The notes under the pieces are model-generated. The model was not told the DNA's origin. It did not search any database and was given only the letters and a program-made list of their open reading frames with translations. 26,249 bases of DNA from DATADD01 sp046262355 (lineage in GTDB: Bacteria > Actinomycetota > CADDZG01 > WHSQ01), in contig JBHEMX010000011.1 in NCBI GenBank assembly GCA_046262355.1, positions 1 through 26,249 of the forward strand, in the 5' to 3' direction. The position numbers were made by a program, and so were the translations under genes. The stretch's first letter is position 1. Every line of letters begins with the position of its first letter. Positions 15,989 to 24,119 of this stretch are shown in pieces.

Positions 15989-17986
15989 TCAGCGCGCGAC
16001 GGTGAGGTTCGGCGGGCTCTCTCCGGCAACCACGACGCGATCGCGGCCCTCCTGCTTCGCCTTGTAGAGCGCTTGGTCGGCCGCCTCCACGAGCTTGGAG
16101 AACGACGTGCCGTGACGAGGATGAGAGGCGACGCCTATGGAGACGGTCACGCGGATCGGCGGCTCGCCGGGCTCTCCGAAGGGCTCCGTCTTGACGACGT
16201 CGAGGATCTTGTCGGCGGTCGTGCGGGCCCCGGAGAAGTCGGTCTCGGAGAGGAGAGCGATGAACTCCTCGCCGCCGTAGCGTGCGAACGTGTCGACCTC
16301 GCGCAGCACACCGTTGACGCGACGCGTGAACTCCACGAGCGTGGCGTCGCCGCGCTGGTGACCGAAGGTGTCGTTCACCGCCTTGAACGTGTCGAGATCC
16401 ATCATGAGCACACTGAACGGTCGCTCGAAACGAACCGCAGTGGCCAGCACCTGACGGAACTGCATCTGGAAATAGCGGCGGTTCCACACCCCGGTGAGAC
16501 CGTCGGTCAAGGACAGCCGTTGAGCCTCCTCGTGCAGAACGACGTTCTCGATCGCGACGCCGCCCTGTTCAGCCAGGAAGACGACGGTGTTCAGATCGGT
16601 GCGCGCGAAAGACCGGGCACGATCGCGACGAGACAGAAGCATGACTCCTTGGATGCGGTTCTGACTGTGGAGCGGCGCCGCGATGGCGTTCGGGAAGTCC
16701 GGCGCCGGAGCTCTCGGGTCCTCTTTCTCGGCGTCGTAGATCAGCGGCGTGCCGCGCTCGGCGACTAGCCCGACGATCCCGCTTCCGACGGGAACGTTGG
16801 CGAGCGGCTCGTCGATGCCTCTGACCACATGCGGGTATAGCTCGCGCCTCGTCGCCGAGAACCGCCACAGCACCGAGCCGTCCGCTCCGACGGCGTCGGC
16901 GGCGGTCTCGAGAAGCGACTCCAGCATCTGATCCATGTTGTGAGTTGAGCGCAACGTCTTGGCGAATCGCTGGACCGCACGCTGGAACTGAGCACGCGAC
17001 GACGACAGCTCATCGACCGTCTCCTTGAGACGCGCCGACATGTCGTTGAACGCCGAGGCAACCTCTCCTATCTCGCCCTCGGCGCGCACAGAGATCGTGT
17101 GTCCGTAGCGTCCCTCCGCTATCGCCTTGGCCCCGGCGCTCAACTCCGCGAGCGGACGAGTGATGACGCTCGCCATGAGATGCGCCAGCACCGCGATCGC
17201 CACGAGCACGAGAAGTAGCAGCACGACGAGGGACCCCAGAACGCGAGCCTCGAGGGCCCGGATCGGAGAGTTGGGCGCCCACGCCACGAGTGCGGTCCCA
17301 GGTCCCATGATCTCCGCCTCGGCCGTGCCCTGGCCCGCGATCGAGACGTCGAAGCGGCTGCGCGCATCCACCGCCACCGGCACCGGCCCCTCGAGTAGTT
17401 CGGTCGACGCCACCACGTTGCCGTCGACCACGACCGCAAGCTCGACGCGCCCCTCCGTGTCTCCCACCAGGATGTCGTCGTCGATCCAGAACCCGCCCAC
17501 CACCGTTGCGATCGCCTTGCCGCCGCGGCCCACGACCGGCAGTGGGTCCGAGCGAGCGAGACCACCGTCCACGGGTGGGTCGGCGTCTAGGATGTCCTCG
17601 GAGGTCGGCGTCTTCACGCCCTCGACGTACTCGGGAGGCTCGAGCGCCTTGCCGAGCACACGCCCATCCGGAGCCGTGGCGATGAGGAAGTCCAGTCCTT
17701 GATGCTGGAGCTTCGCAATGAAGAACCGTTCGACGCTGCGTCGCCGTTCGCGCTCGAGGAGGCGCGTCAAACGGGTGGAGTCGACCGAGGCCCTGACTTG
17801 CTGCTTCATGCCGTCGATGCGATCCCTGTAGACGACGCGCGCTACTCCGAGGGCCGGCCGCAGAGAAAGCATCGAGCGGTTCTTTATCTCCTCGACCGTC
17901 ACGCGCTGGACGATGAATCCCGCGGCGGCCAGAGGCAGGATGACGACGAGAGTGAAGAATAGGGTCAGGCGACGCTGGAGGGACAT
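15989..17986 (-). CDS. Membrane-bound diguanylate cyclase (sensor-HAMP-GAF-GGDEF)
   Basis: The 665-residue protein begins at ATG 17986, after GAGGGAAAG about 9 bases upstream. It has a first membrane segment (about 7-27), an extracytoplasmic sensor region (about 28-245, CHASE/Cache-like in size), a second segment (about 246-270), a HAMP linker (270-325, ITRPLAELSAGAKAIAEG), a helical stretch, a GAF domain (about 345-485) and a GGDEF domain (495-650). The active site is GGEEF (571-575), so synthesis of cyclic di-GMP from two GTP is expected. The product-inhibition site RxxD is intact (Arg562-Asp565). The ligand of the sensor is unknown. It stands upstream of galU on the same strand; a link with envelope glycan synthesis is only a possibility. 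Confidence 0.93.
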   Translation of the reverse strand: MSLQRRLTLFFTLVVILPLAAAGFIVQRVTVEEIKNRSMLSLRPALGVARVVYRDRIDGMKQQVRASVDSTRLTRLLERERRRSVERFFIAKLQHQGLDFLIATAPDGRVLGKALEPPEYVEGVKTPTSEDILDADPPVDGGLARSDPLPVVGRGGKAIATVVGGFWIDDDILVGDTEGRVELAVVVDGNVVASTELLEGPVPVAVDARSRFDVSIAGQGTAEAEIMGPGTALVAWAPNSPIRALEARVLGSLVVLLLLVLVAIAVLAHLMASVITRPLAELSAGAKAIAEGRYGHTISVRAEGEIGEVASAFNDMSARLKETVDELSSSRAQFQRAVQRFAKTLRSTHNMDQMLESLLETAADAVGADGSVLWRFSATRRELYPHVVRGIDEPLANVPVGSGIVGLVAERGTPLIYDAEKEDPRAPAPDFPNAIAAPLHSQNRIQGVMLLSRRDRARSFARTDLNTVVFLAEQGGVAIENVVLHEEAQRLSLTDGLTGVWNRRYFQMQFRQVLATAVRFERPFSVLMMDLDTFKAVNDTFGHQRGDATLVEFTRRVNGVLREVDTFARYGGEEFIALLSETDFSGARTTADKILDVVKTEPFGEPGEPPIRVTVSIGVASHPRHGTSFSKLVEAADQALYKAKQEGRDRVVVAGESPPNLTVAR

Positions 17987-18078
17987 CCCTTCCCACTTTC
18001 CCTCATGACAACTTCTCGTCAATCCCGCCCCAACACTTTAGTGAGGCTCCCCGGGCATGCCAAGCATGGAGGTGTGCA

Positions 18079-18101
18079 GGGCGGACGCGGCGCGTCCGCC
18101 C
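18079..18101. repeat. Perfect 10-base-pair hairpin upstream of the fmdB-like gene
   Basis: GGGCGGACGC (18079-18088), loop GGC, GCGTCCGCCC (18092-18101) form a perfect, very stable stem in the 134-base divergent gap between the diguanylate cyclase and the fmdB-like gene. It ends 19 bases before ATG 18121 and has no T-run, so it is not a normal terminator. It may be an operator or a 5'-leader structure near the ribosome binding site. Confidence 0.5.
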
Positions 18102-18120
18102 AGGTGAGAAGATTGGGGCC

Positions 18121-18420
18121 ATGCCGACCTACGAATACGCCTGTACGACCTGCGGAGAACGCACGGAAGCCAAACAGAGCTTCACCGATCCACCGCTCGA
18201 GGAGTGCCCGATCTGCGGCGGCAAGCTGCGCAAGCTCTACTCCCCGGTGGGGATCGTCTTCAAGGGCTCCGGCTTCTATTCAACCGATGCAAAGAAGAGG
18301 CCCTCGGAAGCAGCGTCGTCGAAGGACGAAAAGCCGCAGAAGACGGCAAAGTCCTCAGACGGCAAGGGCGGGGACTCGCCGGCGCCCAAGAAAGAGGCCA
18401 AGAAGGAGACATCGTCCTAG
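18121..18420 (+). CDS. FmdB-family zinc-ribbon protein
   Basis: The 99-residue protein opens with the family zinc ribbon MPTYEYACTTCGERTE...ECPICGG, with Cys8, Cys11, Cys29 and Cys32 as ligands, then KLRKLYSPVGIVFKGSGFYSTD. From about residue 55 it carries a low-complexity Lys/Ser/Glu/Asp tail. The family is often called a regulatory protein after FmdB of formamide metabolism, but the role is not established. AGGTGAG (18102-18108) lies 12 bases before ATG, a rather long spacing. The gene is 37 bases upstream of the methylthioadenosine phosphorylase gene in the same direction. Confidence 0.9.
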   Translation: MPTYEYACTTCGERTEAKQSFTDPPLEECPICGGKLRKLYSPVGIVFKGSGFYSTDAKKRPSEAASSKDEKPQKTAKSSDGKGGDSPAPKKEAKKETSS

Positions 18421-18457
18421 CACGCGCAACAGGCCCGACACGGCGAGGAGAGGACTG

Positions 18458-19255
18458 ATGGAGCGCGTCGACATAGGGATCTTCGGAGGCTCCGGCTTCT
18501 ACTCGTTCCTCGACAAGGTCACGCAAAGAACCGTCGAGACGCCCTACGGACCGCCGTCTGCTCCGGTCGCCGTCGGCGAGATCGACGGTCGCGGCGTCGC
18601 GTTCCTGCCGCGCCATGGCTCAGATCATTCGCTGCCGCCGCATCGCATCAACTTCCGAGCAAACCTGTGGGCGCTCAAGCAGCTCGGGGTGCAGAGGATC
18701 ATCGGGCCCTGCGCTGCCGGCTCCCTCCAGGAGAGGGTCAAGCCGGGTGACTTCGTCGTGTCCGATCAGCTCGTCGACAGGACGGCCGGTCGCGAGGACA
18801 CCTTTTACGACGGCCCCATCACGACCCATGTGTCGTTCGCCGATCCATACTGCCCCGACCTCAGAGAGCTCGCGATCGCAACCGCTCGCAAGGAAAGGAT
18901 AGACGTGCACGAGCGCGGGACGGTGGTGACGATCCAAGGACCGCGTTTCTCCACCCGAGCGGAATCGAAGTGGTACCGGCAGGCCGGGTGGGAGGTCATC
19001 AACATGACGCAGTATCCCGAGGCGTACCTCGCCCGGGAGCTCGAGATGTGCTACGTCAACGTGGCGTTGATCACCGATTACGACGTCGGCGTAGAGGGAG
19101 AGGTCGCCGCAGTAAGCCATGAAGAGGTCCTCAAGGTCTTCACACAGAACAACGAGAAGCTGCGCACGCTTCTGTTCTCTCTCGTGCCCAAGATCCCCTC
19201 CGAAAGAGGGTGTATCTGCAGCACCGCGCTGACCGGTGCACGCCTCGAGACCTAG
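18458..19255 (+). CDS. mtnP: S-methyl-5'-thioadenosine phosphorylase
   Basis: The 265-residue protein belongs to the MTAP/PNP family: IGIFGGSGFYSF, FLPRHGSDHSLPPHRINFRANLWALKQLGV, GPCAAGSLQERVKPGDFVVSDQLVDRT, TIQGPRFSTRAESKWYR, the substrate-specific NMTQYPEAYLARELEMCY and LITDYDVGVEG. It cleaves methylthioadenosine with phosphate to adenine and methylthioribose-1-phosphate in the methionine salvage route. Preference for methylthioinosine cannot be fully excluded by eye. ATG 18458 follows GAGGAGAGG by 4 bases. No other salvage gene lies in the window. Confidence 0.93.
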   Translation: MERVDIGIFGGSGFYSFLDKVTQRTVETPYGPPSAPVAVGEIDGRGVAFLPRHGSDHSLPPHRINFRANLWALKQLGVQRIIGPCAAGSLQERVKPGDFVVSDQLVDRTAGREDTFYDGPITTHVSFADPYCPDLRELAIATARKERIDVHERGTVVTIQGPRFSTRAESKWYRQAGWEVINMTQYPEAYLARELEMCYVNVALITDYDVGVEGEVAAVSHEEVLKVFTQNNEKLRTLLFSLVPKIPSERGCICSTALTGARLET

Positions 19256-19334
19256 CAACATCTACGCGGTTCTGGCGGCGCAGGCCTGCGACGGAGCCCC
19301 CGAGAGGCTCACGGTTGGATCGCATGACTCGGTT

Positions 19335-19340
19335 TATGCT
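19335..19340 (+). promoter_or_regulatory. Leaderless-type -10 box for uppP
   Basis: TATGCT ends 8 bases before GTG 19349. A TTGGAT at 19315-19320 could be a -35 box, but its spacing of 14 bases is short. No ribosome binding site is seen. Confidence 0.45.
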
Positions 19341-19348
19341 CCGCCACC

Positions 19349-20155
19349 GTGTCCATACTTCAGGCGATGCTCCTCGGAGCCGTTCAAGGGCTGACCGAGT
19401 TCATCCCCATCTCCTCGTCGGGCCATCTCGTGCTCGTGCCTGCGGCACTCGACTGGGGCGAGCCCGGACTCGCCTTCGACGTCTTGCTGCACGCCGCCTC
19501 GCTGCTCGCGTTGTTCGTGTACTTTTCGGGCGACCTCGTCGATCTCACGCGTGGCGTGCTCGCGCGCGACCGCGATGCCCTCAGGCTGCTCGCCCTTCTG
19601 GCGATCGCCACCGTGCCCGCGGTGCTGGCCGGGGTTCTCCTGGGCGATTACTTCGAGGAGACGTTCACAGACGAGAAGGCGGCGGCCGTCCAGTTGCTCA
19701 TAACCGCGGTCATCCTGGTCGCCGCGGAACAGGCTCTCGGCTACCACGAGCGCCGTTCAGCACGCACCGGCTCACGTCTGCGTCACGTCGGCGACATGGG
19801 GGCCGGCGACGCGGGGGTCATCGGCATCGCTCAGGCGGTGTCGATCCTTCCCGGCATCTCGCGCTCGGGCTCCACGATCGGCGCGGGGCTCGCCCTTTCG
19901 ATGACGCGCGACGACGCGGCCCGCTTCTCGTTCCTGCTCGCCATCCCTGCGCTCATCGGAGCGACGCTCGTGCAGCTGCCGGAGCTAGGCGGAGGCTCGC
20001 TTGGCCTCGGCGCGGGCGCGGCGGGATTCTTCACATCTCTCGTATCTTCTTACGTCGCGATCACTGCGCTGATCCGCTATCTCAGGAGCAACACGCTCTA
20101 TCCGTTCGCGGCCTACTGCGTGATCGCGGGGATCGCCTTCTACCTGATCGTGTGA
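19349..20155 (+). CDS. uppP: Undecaprenyl-diphosphatase UppP (BacA)
   Basis: The 268-residue integral membrane protein has both family signatures: QGLTEFIPISSSGHLVL (14-30, with the catalytic Glu and Ser residues) and ILPGISRSGSTIGAGL (166-181, with the catalytic Arg). About eight hydrophobic segments are visible. It removes a phosphate from undecaprenyl diphosphate so that the lipid carrier of peptidoglycan synthesis can be reused, and its overexpression gives bacitracin resistance. GTG 19349 fits the TATGCT box 8 bases upstream. It converges with tldE, only 7 bases separating the stops. Confidence 0.95.
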   Translation: MSILQAMLLGAVQGLTEFIPISSSGHLVLVPAALDWGEPGLAFDVLLHAASLLALFVYFSGDLVDLTRGVLARDRDALRLLALLAIATVPAVLAGVLLGDYFEETFTDEKAAAVQLLITAVILVAAEQALGYHERRSARTGSRLRHVGDMGAGDAGVIGIAQAVSILPGISRSGSTIGAGLALSMTRDDAARFSFLLAIPALIGATLVQLPELGGGSLGLGAGAAGFFTSLVSSYVAITALIRYLRSNTLYPFAAYCVIAGIAFYLIV

Positions 20156-20162
20156 CCGTTCG

Positions 20163-21518
20163 TCACGAACCCGCGATCGTCATCTCGGCCACAAGGGTCG
20201 TGGCGCCTCCGAAAGAGCCCTCGAACGGCAACCAGCGGCGATCTGATGCGACCGCGACGATGCCCCCGAGGATGTCGAGCATCGGCGCCGCTATCGTCAC
20301 CTCTTTGACCGGCCGGCCGGGTGCGCCGTTCTCGAGGAGAAGGCCGGTGGCGCCCACGGAGAAGTCGCCGGACACGGGATTCGCGCCCGAGTGGACGCCG
20401 TGGAAGTCCTGCACGAGCAGGGCCTTGCCGGCCTGCCTCAGCAACTCGTCCGCGCCGAGCTCCCCCGAGTCGAAGGCAAGGTTCGAAGGCGACGGGCGAG
20501 GCACCGACTTGAAGCCGGCGCGCGCCGCATTGCCGGTCGAGGCGCGTTGCTCGCGCCTGGCGCTCGTCGTGTCGTAGAGGAACGAGCGGAGGATCCCGTC
20601 TTCGATCACGGGGGTGCGCCCGGTCGGGACGCCCTCGTCGTCCCACGGCGAGGAGCCGGGAGCGTCGGCGAGACGTCCGTCGTCCACGAGCGTGAGCCCC
20701 TCCGCCGCGACGCGGTCGCCGAGGCGGCCGGCGAACAGTGAGCGACCCTTCTGCACCGCGTCGCCGGTTAGCGCGCCCCCCAGCACCCCGAGGAACTGTC
20801 CCGCGACGTAGGGATCGAAGACGATCGGCATGCGCGCCGAGGGGATCGGCGCCGCGCCGAGGACGCGCAATCCGCGATCCGCTGCCGATGCTGCGACCGA
20901 CACGGCATCGAGCGACTCGATGCCGCGCGCCAGCCCGAAGTCGAAACCGACCTGCGTGTCGTCGTTCTCCTCGACGATGGCCACGACGTAACACCACGCG
21001 TCGCTGCGTCGGTAGGCGCCGGCGATCCCGGTGGACGTCGCGATCGCCACCTCGGAATCAGAGTCCGCGTAGACGGCATCCTCCACCGCCTTGATCCGTT
21101 CGTCGCGGGACTTTGCCGCGGCCTCCAGCTCCAGCACGAACGCGACCTTGCGCTCGGGGTCGGCCGAGCTCTGCGACGGGTCGAGGAGGCCCGGGACTTC
21201 TTCGGGAGGCTCCTTCCACGCCTCCGGGAGCCCCGCTCCTTCGTCCTCCCCTGCGTAAGACGAGTTGTCGCGCGCCGCGCGCACCAGGTTGTCCAGCCCG
21301 CGCACCGAGAGATCGGTGGTAAAGGCGAATCCGACCTTCCTGCCGGTGATCACGCGCACGCCGGCGCCGCGCGGCTCGGCCGACGACAGCGAATCGATCT
21401 CGCCCGCGTAGGCGCGTGCCTCGAAGGTCCGGCTGTGCGTGACGTACGCCTCGAGCTGCTCGCCTCGGGAGGCCCGTCCGGCGATGGTCTCCGCCAGCTC
21501 GAGCAGGGCGGCGCTCAT
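20163..21518 (-). CDS. tldE: Metalloprotease subunit TldE/PmbA
   Basis: The 451-residue protein is the TldE/PmbA partner: it shares the fold with TldD but lacks the HExxxH zinc site. Landmarks are GAGVRVITGRKVGFAFTTDLS, IVFDPYVAGQFLGVLGGALTGDAVQKGRS, SSPWDDEGVPTGRTPVIEDGILRSFLYDTTSAR and the C-terminal SGDFSVGATGLLLENG. The TldD-TldE heterodimer degrades unfolded peptides and, in some bacteria, matures RiPPs such as microcin B17. ATG 21518 overlaps the tldD stop (ATGA), so the pair is coupled; the frame is open far upstream but that part lies inside tldD. Confidence 0.93.
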   Translation of the reverse strand: MSAALLELAETIAGRASRGEQLEAYVTHSRTFEARAYAGEIDSLSSAEPRGAGVRVITGRKVGFAFTTDLSVRGLDNLVRAARDNSSYAGEDEGAGLPEAWKEPPEEVPGLLDPSQSSADPERKVAFVLELEAAAKSRDERIKAVEDAVYADSDSEVAIATSTGIAGAYRRSDAWCYVVAIVEENDDTQVGFDFGLARGIESLDAVSVAASAADRGLRVLGAAPIPSARMPIVFDPYVAGQFLGVLGGALTGDAVQKGRSLFAGRLGDRVAAEGLTLVDDGRLADAPGSSPWDDEGVPTGRTPVIEDGILRSFLYDTTSARREQRASTGNAARAGFKSVPRPSPSNLAFDSGELGADELLRQAGKALLVQDFHGVHSGANPVSGDFSVGATGLLLENGAPGRPVKEVTIAAPMLDILGGIVAVASDRRWLPFEGSFGGATTLVAEMTIAGS

Positions 21519-22900
21519 GTCTCGGTGCCCCCGACGGTCATCCTGCCGAGCAGAACCGTTGCCATGCCGTTCGTCACGGGAGCGTGCTGGCCGTCCTTGC
21601 CGCAGACGCCCTCCTTGCGCCCGAAGTCGGACCCGATCGCGTCGATCACGCCGAGGACCTGGGGACCGTTTCCGATCAAGGTAGCGCCCTTGATGGGATG
21701 GGCGATCTCGCCCTGCTCGATCATGTAGGCCTCGGCCATGCCGAAAACGAAGCTCCCGTTCGCCGGGTTGACTTCTCCGCCCGAGAACGTCGCCGCATAG
21801 ACGCCCCGCTCGACGGAGCGCACGATGTCGCCGTCGTCGTCGTGGCCCGGCAGTAGATAGGTATTGGTCATGCGCACGATCGGGAGGTGCGCGTACGACT
21901 GCCGTCTGCCGTTGCCGGTCGCGGGGTGCCCGATCTTGCGCGCCGACCGCACGTCGCTCATGTGTCCGACCAGTACACCCTTGTCGAACAGCACCGTGCG
22001 CTGCGCCTGCGTGCCCTCGTCGTCCACGCCGAAGGAGCCCCACGCCCCCACGTCGGTGGCGTCGTCGACGATCGTGACGGACTCGGAGCCGAAGCGCTGC
22101 CCTTCCCGCCCTGCATACACGCTCGCCTGCTTGACCAGCGTGTCTGCCTCGAGCCCGTGGCCACACGCCTCGTGGATCAGGACGCCTCCGGTCCCGGGAG
22201 CGAGCACGACCGGGAGCTCGCCGGCGGGCGAAGGCCTCGCGTCGAGCATCCGCACCGCCTTCGCTCCGGCCTTGGCGCCGAGCTCGGCCGGCGGGTATGC
22301 CTCGAGCAGCTCGAACCCTCCCGAATGACCGGGCGCCTCGAAGCCTGTGGCGATCGTGCCGTTGCGAGCGGCCACGACGTTGACCGCCAAGCGGACGCGC
22401 GCGCGTTCGTCCTCGGCCCAGAGCCCTTCCGAGGTGGCGACCAGTATCCGCTGCCTCACGTCGAGGTAGGTGGCAGAGACCTGCCGGACGTCCCCGCCCG
22501 CGTCGCGCGCGGCTTGGTCGGCATCGGCGAGCGCCGACGCCTTCGCCGCGGCGCCCACCTCGTCGAGCGGGACCCGCATGCGGTGCGACGGCGTCACGTC
22601 GACGCGGCGCATGTCGACGGCCACGGTCCCCGGCGAGCCCTCGAGGCCGGCTCGAGCGGCCCGAGCGGCGTCCTTGAGCCCCTCCTCGGAGAGCAGGTTC
22701 GTGTAGGCGTAGGACGCTCGCTCGCCGGCGATGACCCTGACTCCGGCGCCGGAGTCCCTGCCCGACGAGACGTTCTCGACGCGCCTATCCTCGAGCCTCA
22801 GAGAGGTCGAGTCGCGGTCCTCCACGAAGACCTCGGCGAGGTCGCCTCCACGCGCCATCGCCTCCGCCAGAACCGCTCGGATCACCCCTTCATCAAGCAT
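21515..22900 (-). CDS. tldD: Metalloprotease subunit TldD
   Basis: The 461-residue protein has the zinc site HEACGH (243-248, within GVLIHEACGHGLEADTL), the N-terminal VENVSSGRDSGAGVRVIAG, VDDEGTQAQRTVLFDKGVLVGHM and the C-terminal GSDFGRKEGVCGKDGQHAPVTNG. It is the catalytic half of the TldD/E protease, a cytoplasmic zinc peptidase acting on peptides. ATG 22900 gives the normal N-terminus (MLDEGVIRAVL) and lies 8 bases after TATCCT, so the mRNA may be leaderless; there is no Shine-Dalgarno sequence. The RiPP cluster is about 14 kb away, so a role in it is only a possibility. Confidence 0.95.
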   Translation of the reverse strand: MLDEGVIRAVLAEAMARGGDLAEVFVEDRDSTSLRLEDRRVENVSSGRDSGAGVRVIAGERASYAYTNLLSEEGLKDAARAARAGLEGSPGTVAVDMRRVDVTPSHRMRVPLDEVGAAAKASALADADQAARDAGGDVRQVSATYLDVRQRILVATSEGLWAEDERARVRLAVNVVAARNGTIATGFEAPGHSGGFELLEAYPPAELGAKAGAKAVRMLDARPSPAGELPVVLAPGTGGVLIHEACGHGLEADTLVKQASVYAGREGQRFGSESVTIVDDATDVGAWGSFGVDDEGTQAQRTVLFDKGVLVGHMSDVRSARKIGHPATGNGRRQSYAHLPIVRMTNTYLLPGHDDDGDIVRSVERGVYAATFSGGEVNPANGSFVFGMAEAYMIEQGEIAHPIKGATLIGNGPQVLGVIDAIGSDFGRKEGVCGKDGQHAPVTNGMATVLLGRMTVGGTET

Positions 22901-22908
22901 GGAGAGGC

Positions 22909-22914
22909 AGGATA
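22909..22914 (-). promoter_or_regulatory. Leaderless-type -10 box for tldD
   Basis: TATCCT on the minus strand ends 8 bases before ATG 22900; no ribosome binding site is seen. Confidence 0.45.
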
Positions 22915-22943
22915 GCGGCCCGTTCGGCAAGGGTCTCGTGCGC

Positions 22944-22973
22944 TTGTGCCCTCGCGCCGTTCCGATGTACGCT
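22944..22973 (+). promoter_or_regulatory. Candidate promoter of the small gene at 23038
   Basis: TTGTGC (22944-22949) and TACGCT (22968-22973) are 18 bases apart and would start transcription near 22980, about 58 bases before the proposed CTG start. It is divergent from the tldD box. Confidence 0.3.
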
Positions 22974-23037
22974 CGCCTCACCCTTTCGTGACCCTCCCGG
23001 AGGTCGTCCTTTCGGCCCTACGGCAAGGAGCCAGCTT

Positions 23038-23331
23038 CTGAGCAGTCAGCATGGGCAGAGTTACACCCACGAGCAGGCTCAACGTCTACTGCAGATCCAC
23101 CAGCGCCTCGTCGAGGCGCGCCGCGAGCTCGACGCACTGATCGGAGATGCGTACCTTCGGCCGCGGGCGAACATCGTGCCCGTTCACTTCCTCGACCTCG
23201 CCTCCGCGGTGGAGAAGCTCCGCTGGGCAGAGAAGGAATGGCGCGAGCTCGACAGGGAGCTGGCCGCCGACGGCCGGCACGAGCTCGAGCAGCTGCTCGA
23301 GGTGAGGAGCGCCGAGCCCTCCCGCCACTGA
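23038..23331 (+). CDS. Small helical protein, apparent CTG start
   Basis: An open frame ending at TGA 23331 encodes a strongly helical, charged protein (THEQAQRLLQIHQRLVEAR, then AVEKLRWAEKEWRELDREL and ELEQLLEV) with GC-rich third positions like real genes here. No ATG, GTG or TTG lies in the first part of the frame. A good ribosome binding site, AAGGAG (23025-23030), sits 7 bases before CTG 23038, giving 97 residues. Later in-frame GTG codons (ATC-GTG-CCC about residue 44, GCG-GTG-GAG about residue 53) would give much shorter proteins. I recognise no family; heptad-like spacing suggests a coiled coil. It converges with the SDR gene, 20 bases apart. Confidence 0.5.
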   Translation: MSSQHGQSYTHEQAQRLLQIHQRLVEARRELDALIGDAYLRPRANIVPVHFLDLASAVEKLRWAEKEWRELDRELAADGRHELEQLLEVRSAEPSRH

Positions 23332-23351
23332 CGCGCTCCCGCCGGAGTTCT

Positions 23352-24119
23352 CTAGCGCGGCGGCATCCTGAGTGCGCCGTCCAGCCTGATGACCTCTCCG
23401 TTGAGCATGGGGTTGGCGATGACGTGCTCGACGAGCGCTGCGTACTCGTGCGGCGCGCCGAGCCGGTGTGGGTGCGGGATGTCGCGCGCGAGCTTCTCGC
23501 GGACGACATCGCCCAGGCCTGCCAGCATCGGAGTGTCGAACGTGCCCGGAGCGATCGCGACGCAACGGATGAGCCTCTCGGCGAGATCGCGCGCCACGGC
23601 AAGGGTCATCCCGGCGATCCCCGCCTTGGACGCGGAGTAAGCGACCTGGCCTATCTGACCGTCGAACGCCGCGATGCTTGCGGTGTTGACGATCACACCC
23701 CGTTCCTCTCCTTCGGGCTCACCGCGCGCCATCTCGCTCGCGGCGAGCCGGACCACGTTGAACGTACCGATCAGGTTCACGCGCACGACGTTTTCGAACC
23801 TCTCCAGCGCCAGGGCATCGCCGGCGCTGGTGAGGACGCGACCTGGGGTGGCGATCCCCGCGCAGTTGACGGCGATGTGCAGTGCGCCGAACTCGCGCAC
23901 CCCAAGAGCCACGGCTGCGCCGACCTCGTGTTCGGAGGTGACGTCGGCAGCGGCGAACCTGACGCTCTCCCCAAGCTCCTTGGCGACGATCTCGCCGTCC
24001 GAGGAGCCGAGGTCGACGATCACCACGGCCGCGCCGCGCTCGACGAGGAGCTTCGAAGTCGCGAGCCCGAGGCCGGACGCGCCGCCGGTAACCATGGCGA
24101 CCTTGCCGGCGACGTTCAT
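23352..24119 (-). CDS. Short-chain dehydrogenase, 3-hydroxyacyl-CoA dehydrogenase type II-like
   Basis: The 255-residue classical SDR has the NAD-binding TGGASGLG (11-18), an acidic residue after the second strand (VDLGSSD) favouring NAD, DVT (59-61), NCAG (85-88), Asn115, and the catalytic Ser148, Tyr161, Lys165 (YSASK). APGTFDTPML follows. The sequence style (VNTASIAAFDGQIGQVAYSASK, NPMLNGEVIRLDGALRMPPR) matches the HSD17B10-like 3-hydroxyacyl-CoA dehydrogenases, which oxidise 3-hydroxyacyl-CoA. The substrate is not proven. ATG 24119 overlaps the stop of the ABC exporter (ATGA), so translation is coupled. Confidence 0.88.
   Translation of the reverse strand: MNVAGKVAMVTGGASGLGLATSKLLVERGAAVVIVDLGSSDGEIVAKELGESVRFAAADVTSEHEVGAAVALGVREFGALHIAVNCAGIATPGRVLTSAGDALALERFENVVRVNLIGTFNVVRLAASEMARGEPEGEERGVIVNTASIAAFDGQIGQVAYSASKAGIAGMTLAVARDLAERLIRCVAIAPGTFDTPMLAGLGDVVREKLARDIPHPHRLGAPHEYAALVEHVIANPMLNGEVIRLDGALRMPPR

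Noticed and set aside
19290..19312. GAGCC/GGCTC stem after mtnP as a terminator
   Set aside because: Only five pairs and no T-run.
21519..22166. 5' extension of the tldE frame
   Set aside because: It lies inside tldD, and the normal PmbA N-terminus starts at ATG 21518 with an ATGA overlap.
23018..23602. Minus-strand frames opposite the small gene at 23038
   Set aside because: Ser/Arg/Ala-rich shadow of the helical plus-strand frame and of the SDR gene.
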